From Rubrivivax sp. (GTDB lineage Bacteria > Pseudomonadota > Gammaproteobacteria > Burkholderiales > Burkholderiaceae_C): a stretch of 64,000 nucleotides of DNA. The stretch is taken from the NCBI GenBank assembly GCA_022843905.1, contig JALHMT010000018.1, forward strand, positions 6,344 to 70,343, read 5' to 3'. Below, in pieces: positions 58,920 to 64,000 of this stretch. The notes below the pieces were generated by a model. That model saw only the letters and a list, made by a program, of their open reading frames with translations, was not told where the DNA came from and did no database searches. Each line of letters begins with the position of its first letter. The first letter of the stretch is position 1. Both the position numbers and the translations under genes were made by a program.

Positions 58920-59983
58920 GCACCGTCATGGGCGACCTGGCCGGCGCGGCGGCGGGGCAGGCCGGCACGGTGCCCGTCCAGAGCGCCCCGCACGCGGGCG
59001 GCGAAGGGCCTCGGCTGTCGGTCGTCGTGCCCTCGTGCGGTCGGCCGCTGTCGCTGCTGCGCTGCCTCAACGCGCTGTATGCGCAGACGCTGGCGGGCAA
59101 GGCCTTCGAGATCCTGGTCGTCGACGACGGCCACGACGACGCCACCCGGCGCCTGGTCAACGGACTGGCCGAAGAGAACGAATCGCCCAGGCTGCGGTAC
59201 CTGCGCTCGGACCGCGCCCGCGGCGGCCCGGCGGCGGCACGCAACCTCGGATGGCGGCTGGCACACGGTGAGATCGTGGTCTTCACCGATGACGACACCG
59301 TGCCGCAGGAGGACTGGCTGGCCCAGGGCGAGGCGGCGATGCGCGCCGGCCCCTGGGCCGCGCTGGCAGGCCGGGTGACGGTGCCGCTGGGCCCCGAACC
59401 GCCGACCGATCACGCGCGCACGACCCAGGGCCTGGAACGCACCGAGTTCGTCACCGCCAACGCCTTCGTGCGGCGTCGCGCGCTGCAGCAGATCAAGGGC
59501 TTCGATGAACGCTTCACGCGCGCCTGGCGCGAGGACTCCGACCTGCAGTTCAGACTGCAGGACCAGGTCGGACCGGTCGGGCGCTGCGAGACCGCGGTGG
59601 TCGTGCACCCGGTGCGCGGCGAGCGCTGGGGCGTGTCGCTGCGACAGCAGAAGAACGCCTTCTTCGAGGCCCTGCTGTACGCCAAGCATCCGCGCCGCTA
59701 CCGCACGCAGGGCGGGGTGGCCACGCCCTGGCTCTTCTACCTGATCGTGCTGCTCGCCGCAGCCGTGCCGCTCTTCACGGTGCTGGACATCATCGGTTCG
59801 GCGGTCGTGTCGGGCCTGCTGTGCGTGGGGCTGATCCTGCGCCTGGCCGCCCAGCGCCTGAAGGGAACCTCGCACCGCAGCGACCATGTGCTGGAGATGC
59901 TGGTGACGTCGGCCTTGATCCCCTTCCTGTCGGTGTGGTGGCGGCTGCGCGGAGCCTGGCATTTCCGCGTGTTCTTCCTCTGA
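58916..59983 (+). CDS. GT2-family glycosyltransferase, membrane-anchored
   Basis: A 355-residue GT-A enzyme. LSVVVPSCGRPLSLLRCLNAL, LVVDDGHDD and VFTDDDTVP (the DXD-like metal site) lie in the first 150 residues. FDERFTRAWREDSDLQFRL is the acceptor-side acidic motif. Two hydrophobic segments near the C-terminus (LFYLIVLLAAAVPLF, VVSGLLCVGLIL) anchor it. Overlaps the carbamoyltransferase by four bases. Confidence 0.88.
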   Translation: MSTVMGDLAGAAAGQAGTVPVQSAPHAGGEGPRLSVVVPSCGRPLSLLRCLNALYAQTLAGKAFEILVVDDGHDDATRRLVNGLAEENESPRLRYLRSDRARGGPAAARNLGWRLAHGEIVVFTDDDTVPQEDWLAQGEAAMRAGPWAALAGRVTVPLGPEPPTDHARTTQGLERTEFVTANAFVRRRALQQIKGFDERFTRAWREDSDLQFRLQDQVGPVGRCETAVVVHPVRGERWGVSLRQQKNAFFEALLYAKHPRRYRTQGGVATPWLFYLIVLLAAAVPLFTVLDIIGSAVVSGLLCVGLILRLAAQRLKGTSHRSDHVLEMLVTSALIPFLSVWWRLRGAWHFRVFFL

Positions 59984-59985
59984 CC

Positions 59986-61092
59986 ATGAATGGCACGTCG
60001 AAGACCGGCCAGCAGCGCGGCTTCCGCGTGGCCGTGCTGCGTGCCCTGATGCTGGGCGACCTGCTGTGCGCGACGCCCGCGCTGCGCGCCTTGCGGCAAG
60101 GCCTGCCGCAAGCGCAGATCACGCTGGTCGGCCTGCCCTGGGCCGGCGAACTGGCCGCGCGTCTGTCGTCGGTGGATCGGTTCGTGGCCCTGCCCGGCTG
60201 GCCCGGCCTGCCCGAGCAGCCGGTGGCCGAGCCCGGCGAGCGCCGGCGCTTCATCGCCGCCATGCGGGCGTGCCGCTTCGACTGGGCCCTGCAGATGCAC
60301 GGCAGCGGCGACGTGGTGAACCCGCTGGTGGCCGCCTTCGGTGCCCGCCGCACGGCGGGATTCGTGCCGCATCCCCTGCCGCCCGATGACGCCTCGACCG
60401 CCGCCCTTGCGGCAGACTTTGCCGTGTGGCCCGACAGCGGCACCGAGGTCGAGCGGCTGCTCCTGCTGACCGACCACCTGCGCTTGCCGCGGCGCGGACT
60501 GGGGCTGGAGTTTCCGCTCACCGAGGACGACCGCAGCGCGGCGCGTGCGCTTTGGCAGCCTGGGCCGCAGACTCCCGGCGTGCCGCCGCTGGCCCTGGTG
60601 CATCCAGGCTCGCAACTGCCGTCGCGGCGCTGGCCGCCGGCGCGATTCGCGGCCGTGGCCGACGCCCTGGCCGACGCCGGCCACACCGTGCTGCTGACCG
60701 GCAGCGCCGCCGAGGCCGCACTCACGCAGGCCGTGGCAGCGGCCATGCGGCAGCCGGCGCTGGACCTGGCGGGCCGCACCACGCTGTGGACCCTGGGGGC
60801 GCTGGTCGAGCGGGCGGCGCTGGTGCTGTGCAACGACACCGGCATCTCGCACATCGCGGCCGCACTGGGCACGCGCAGCGTGGTGGTCAGCAGCGGCGGC
60901 GACGCGGAGCGCTGGGCACCGGCCGACGCCCAGCGCCATCGCGTGTTCCGGCACGACCTGCCCTGCCGGCCCTGCGCCCACGCGCTGTGCCCGATCAAGG
61001 GTCCGCCTGCCCACCCTTGCGCGGTGGGCGTCAAGGTGGCACCCGTCAGGCGTGCCGCGGTCCGCCACGCCGCGCGGGCGTCCCATGGCTGA
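59986..61092 (+). CDS. second GT9-family glycosyltransferase
   Basis: A 368-residue protein with the GT9 layout: VAVLRALMLGDLLCATPALRAL, LVHPGSQLPSRRWPPARFAAVA and VLCNDTGISHIAAALGTRSVVV. Cysteines near the C-terminus (CRPCAHALCPI) resemble those of the other GT9 protein in the locus, but overall similarity between the two is low enough that they are probably separate specificities. Two bases separate it from the GT2 gene. Confidence 0.87.
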   Translation: MNGTSKTGQQRGFRVAVLRALMLGDLLCATPALRALRQGLPQAQITLVGLPWAGELAARLSSVDRFVALPGWPGLPEQPVAEPGERRRFIAAMRACRFDWALQMHGSGDVVNPLVAAFGARRTAGFVPHPLPPDDASTAALAADFAVWPDSGTEVERLLLLTDHLRLPRRGLGLEFPLTEDDRSAARALWQPGPQTPGVPPLALVHPGSQLPSRRWPPARFAAVADALADAGHTVLLTGSAAEAALTQAVAAAMRQPALDLAGRTTLWTLGALVERAALVLCNDTGISHIAAALGTRSVVVSSGGDAERWAPADAQRHRVFRHDLPCRPCAHALCPIKGPPAHPCAVGVKVAPVRRAAVRHAARASHG

Positions 61093-62044
61093 GCTGCCCC
61101 GCAGGCGGTTGCGCGTGCTGACCTGGCACGTGCACGGCAACTACCTCTACAACCTGAGCCAGGTGCCGCACGACTTCTATCTGCTCACCGATGCCGCGCG
61201 CTCGACGCACCACGCCGGCCGGGTCGGCGTGCTGCCCTGGGGCGACAACGTGCACGAGGTCGCCGACACGCACCTGCTGCAGGTCGCCTTCGATGTCGTC
61301 CTGTACCAGCACCGTGCGCAGTGGGACGACGACCGGCTGCGCCTGCTGAGCCCGGCACAGCGCCGGCTGCCGGCCATCGTCCTGGAACACGATCCGCCGC
61401 AGGAGCACCCCACCGACACGCGGCACTGGTGCCAGGACCGCAATGCGCTGCTGGTGCACGTCACGCCGTGGAACGCGCTGATGTGGGACGCCGGCATCAC
61501 GCCGCACCGCGTGGTCGAGCACGGGGTCAAGCCGCTGGCCGAGCTGCCATGGAGCGGCGCGCAGGCGCGTGGGCTGGTGGTCGTCAACCATCTGCTGCAA
61601 CGCGGTCGCCGTCTCGGCCTGGACATCTACCGCGAGGCTGCGGCCGCCGTGCCTCTGACGCTGGTGGGCATGGCCAGCAAGGACCTCGGCGGCGCCGGCG
61701 AGGTGCCGCAGATGGACCTGCCGCAGGTGATGGCGCAACACCGCTTCTTCTTCAACCCGATCCGCCACACCAGCCTGGGCCTGGCGATCATCGAAGCCAT
61801 GATGGCCGGGCTGCCGGTGGTGGGACTGGCGACGACCGAGCTGGTGACGGTGATCGACAGCGGCCGCAACGGCTACGTCGACACCCGCCCCGAGCGCCTG
61901 CACGGCGTGATGAAGGAACTGCTGCGCGACCCGACCCTGGCGGGCGCCTGGGGCGAGGCCGGCCGGCGCGCGGCGCGCGAGCGGTTCGGCATCGAACGCT
62001 TCGTCGACGACTGGCTGAGGGTGTTCGACGAGGTGACGAGATGA
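61085..62044 (+). CDS. glycosyltransferase (GT4-like)
   Basis: A 319-residue protein overlapping the GT9 gene by eight bases. LRVLTWHVHGNYLYNLSQVPHDFYLL at the N-terminus and FFFNPIRHTSLGLAIIEAMMAGLPVVGL with the EX7E-type site near residue 240 place it in the GT-B/GT4 class. It is shorter than typical GT4 enzymes, with a reduced acceptor domain. Sugar specificity unknown. Confidence 0.82.
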   Translation: MAELPRRRLRVLTWHVHGNYLYNLSQVPHDFYLLTDAARSTHHAGRVGVLPWGDNVHEVADTHLLQVAFDVVLYQHRAQWDDDRLRLLSPAQRRLPAIVLEHDPPQEHPTDTRHWCQDRNALLVHVTPWNALMWDAGITPHRVVEHGVKPLAELPWSGAQARGLVVVNHLLQRGRRLGLDIYREAAAAVPLTLVGMASKDLGGAGEVPQMDLPQVMAQHRFFFNPIRHTSLGLAIIEAMMAGLPVVGLATTELVTVIDSGRNGYVDTRPERLHGVMKELLRDPTLAGAWGEAGRRAARERFGIERFVDDWLRVFDEVTR

Positions 62045-62105
62045 CGACACGGCGGCCCGATCGCCCCACCTCACCCCGCGGCATGCCGCCTGCCATCTGC
62101 GACCC

Positions 62106-63170
62106 ATGACACCTGCAGCATCGCCCGCCGCCCTGCCACGTTCCGACCGCCCGGTGCTGGTGACGGGTGCCGCCGGCTTCGTCGGCAGCCATCTCTGCGA
62201 ACGCCTGATCGAGCGCGGCCACACGGTGATCGCGCTGGACGACTTCTCCACCGGTCACGCCGACCACCTGAAGGCGCTGCGCCGGCACACCCGGCTGCAG
62301 TTCGTGCGGCACGACATCGCCCAGCCCCTGCCCGAAGGCCTGCCCGCCTGCGGCGCGATCTTCAACCTGGCCTGCCCTGCCAGCCCCGCGCACTACCAGC
62401 GCCACCCGGTGGCCACGATGCTGACCAGCACCGTCGGCACCTGGCGGCTGCTCGAGCTGGCGCGCGGCAGCGGCGCGGTCTTCCTGCAGGCCAGCACCAG
62501 CGAGGTCTATGGTGACCCGCAGGTGCACCCGCAGCACGAGAGCTACTGGGGCCACGCCAACCCGATCGGTCCGCGCAGCTGCTACGACGAGGGCAAACGC
62601 GCCGCCGAAGCCCTGTGTTATGCCTACCAGCGCGAGCACGGTCTGAGCGTGCGCGTGGCGCGCTTGTTCAACTGCTACGGTCCGCGCCTGCGTCCGGGCG
62701 ACGGGCGCGTGGTGAGCAACTTCATCGTGCAGGCCCTGGCCGGCAGGCCGCTCACCGTGTACGGCGACGGTCGGCAGACGCGCAGCTTCTGTTATGTCAG
62801 CGACACCGTGCGCGCGCTGCTGGCGCTGATGGACTCGGACTGGTCGCAGCCGGTCAACATCGGCAACCCGGCCGAGCACACGGTGCTGGAACTGGCCGAC
62901 CGCGTGCGCGCCCTCACCGGCAGCGACTCGCCGCTGGTCTTCCGCCCGCTGCCCGCCGACGATCCGGTGCGGCGCCGTCCCGACATCGGCACGGCGCGCA
63001 GCGTGTTGCACTGGCGGCCCGAGGTGGCGCTGGACGAAGGACTGGCGCTGACCATCGAGTACCTGCGCGAGCGGGCCGAACCGACGCTGGCCGTGCTGCA
63101 CGCCGACTGGCATGCCGCGCCCGAGCTCGTCCGCGGCCGCACGCTGCAGGCCGTGAACCGGCAGGACTGA
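62106..63170 (+). CDS. UDP-glucuronate decarboxylase-like NAD-dependent epimerase/dehydratase
   Basis: A 354-residue extended SDR. GAAGFVGSHLCERL is the NAD site. DDFSTG, ASTSEVYGDP and SCYDEGKRAAEALC (YxxxK) and RLFNCYGPRLRPGDGRVV follow in the order typical of UXS, which turns UDP-glucuronate into UDP-xylose. Length fits bacterial UXS. It would supply a pentose donor for the glycan. Distinction from other UDP-sugar decarboxylases is by motif only. Confidence 0.82.
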   Translation: MTPAASPAALPRSDRPVLVTGAAGFVGSHLCERLIERGHTVIALDDFSTGHADHLKALRRHTRLQFVRHDIAQPLPEGLPACGAIFNLACPASPAHYQRHPVATMLTSTVGTWRLLELARGSGAVFLQASTSEVYGDPQVHPQHESYWGHANPIGPRSCYDEGKRAAEALCYAYQREHGLSVRVARLFNCYGPRLRPGDGRVVSNFIVQALAGRPLTVYGDGRQTRSFCYVSDTVRALLALMDSDWSQPVNIGNPAEHTVLELADRVRALTGSDSPLVFRPLPADDPVRRRPDIGTARSVLHWRPEVALDEGLALTIEYLRERAEPTLAVLHADWHAAPELVRGRTLQAVNRQD

Positions 63171-63188
63171 AGCGGCGCAGCAGCGGTC

Positions 63189-64000
63189 TCAGCACGGGCC
63201 CGGCGCCTTCAGCTGCAAGGCGCGCAGGGTCGAGTCGAGCGCTGCCGCGACAGCGTCCCAGTCGCGCCCGACCAGCGTGGACAGCGCGGCGCGACGCCGC
63301 CGCGCCGCCTCGGACGTCGTTTCGGCCAGCAGCTCCTCGCAGGCCTGCAGGACCGCCCCCGGCGCCTCCGCGCAGCGCACGCCGGCCGACTGCCAGGGCA
63401 GCAGTTCCTCCAGCGGCGGGGCCACCACCGGCAGGCCCGCGGCCAGGGCCTCCAGCACCTTCAGCGGCTGCGCGTGCTGCGTGGCGGCGCTGCGCAGGAA
63501 GGGCAGCAGCGCCAGCCGCCAGCCGGCCATCAGCCGGGGCAGCAGGCGGTAGGGCTGGGCGCCCAGCCAGTGCAGGTTGCCGCGACGGGGCAGGCCCGCC
63601 GGGTCGATCTTCAGCACCGGGCCGATGAAGACGAACTGCCACTCCGGACGTGCCTCGGCCAGCGCCTCGATCAGCGCGAGGTCCAGGCGCTCGTCGATCG
63701 CGCCGGCATAGCCGATCTGCGGACCATGGCCTCGCGGGCGCAGCAGCTCGGCTTCTTCGTCGTCCCAGCCGCCGGCCTCGCGCGGCCGCGCCGCGAAGCG
63801 TTCGAGATCGACGCCGTTGGGCAGCAGCCGGACGGGCCGGCCAGGCGTCTGGCGGGGCGCGGCCAGGCCCGGGCCGGTGGCGCACACGAGGTCGGCAGCG
63901 TGAAGCAGCGCCCGCTCCAGGCGCGGCAGCGCGGACGGCGCCCCGAGAAAGGCGGCCAGCTCGTCAGCCACGTCGAACACCACCTGCGACGGCGACAGCG
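63189..64000 (-). CDS. glycosyltransferase, paralogue of the 51688 enzyme (5' end outside window)
   Basis: The last 270 residues of a GT-B enzyme; the frame is still open at base 64000. FDVADELAAFLGAPSALPRLE corresponds to the YDCMDELTAF region of the enzyme at 51688. IGYAGAIDERLDLALIEAL, FIGPVLKID, NLHWLGAQPYRLLPRLMAGWRLALLP and PLKVLEALAAGLPVV follow in the same order. The FISPTKTLEY block of the first enzyme is replaced by TQHAQPLKVLEA, suggesting another donor. It is convergent with the UXS-like gene. Confidence 0.82.
   Translation of the reverse strand, partial: LSPSQVVFDVADELAAFLGAPSALPRLERALLHAADLVCATGPGLAAPRQTPGRPVRLLPNGVDLERFAARPREAGGWDDEEAELLRPRGHGPQIGYAGAIDERLDLALIEALAEARPEWQFVFIGPVLKIDPAGLPRRGNLHWLGAQPYRLLPRLMAGWRLALLPFLRSAATQHAQPLKVLEALAAGLPVVAPPLEELLPWQSAGVRCAEAPGAVLQACEELLAETTSEAARRRRAALSTLVGRDWDAVAAALDSTLRALQLKAPGPC

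Noticed and set aside
57872-59962. Long minus-strand frames across the carbamoyltransferase and GT2 genes.
   Set aside because: Antisense shadows; the plus-strand genes have intact family motifs and ATGA overlaps.
1-64000. tRNA or rRNA genes and a replication origin.
   Set aside because: No cloverleaf with a TTCGA-type loop, no rRNA signature and no DnaA-box cluster was seen by eye; a covariance-model scan would be needed to exclude small RNAs.

Overview
The window is about 70% G+C chromosomal DNA with short intergenic gaps and many ATGA overlaps. The gene content (PEP-CTERM protein, DUF1800/DUF1501 pair, DUF6064, DUF3072, FeeM-type acyltransferase, NodU-type carbamoyltransferase) points to a betaproteobacterium of the order Burkholderiales, probably in the Rubrivivax/Leptothrix/Ideonella neighbourhood. 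This placement is inferred from gene content only. No rRNA, tRNA or CRISPR array was recognised.

Layout. 1-11 kb: the 3' end of a DHH-family phosphoesterase gene, small proteins, a histidine phosphatase, a 1135-residue BTAD/AAA regulator, the exported DUF1800-DUF1501 pair, and a tiny two-gene unit (30- and 75-residue proteins) behind two overlapping LexA-like boxes. 11-15 kb: a methyltransferase, then a tight operon of DUF4956 membrane protein, VTC-type polyphosphate-polymerase-like protein, a small helical protein and a phytase-like exported protein. 15.3-21.5 kb: a decayed mobile region with a gutted Tn3 transposase, a PEP-CTERM gene with a sigma-54-type promoter, a frameshifted IS110 transposase, a broken tyrosine recombinase and an orphan antitoxin-like gene.

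21.5-27.2 kb: one overlapping operon in which a LacI regulator with a perfect palindromic operator leads an ABC importer and a GpdQ/CpdA-like phosphodiesterase; import and hydrolysis of an organophosphodiester is the simplest reading. 27.3-30.6 kb: a Phd/VapC-type module with a damaged antitoxin, a succinate-semialdehyde-type dehydrogenase and a glutathione transferase. 30.9-36.5 kb: a five-gene set with an ECF-like sigma factor, two uncharacterised small proteins, a TPR-CHAT caspase-like protease and a subtilase lipoprotein. This is the strongest candidate for an uncharacterised system.

36.6-51.5 kb is mixed housekeeping and accessory genes: a pentapeptide-repeat protein, an EamA transporter, an FeeM-like protein, an aldo/keto reductase, a possible stand-alone ExoY/edema-factor-like cyclase, a class IV aminotransferase, a chemoreceptor, a DinB protein, a metallo-beta-lactamase-fold enzyme, a cyclic-nucleotide-binding protein and an ABC exporter. 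51.7-64.0 kb is a surface-glycan locus: several glycosyltransferases, a GmhB-like heptose phosphatase, two GT9 heptosyltransferase-like proteins, a NodU/CmcH-like carbamoyltransferase and a UDP-glucuronate decarboxylase-like enzyme. It may build a carbamoylated, heptose- and pentose-containing glycan.
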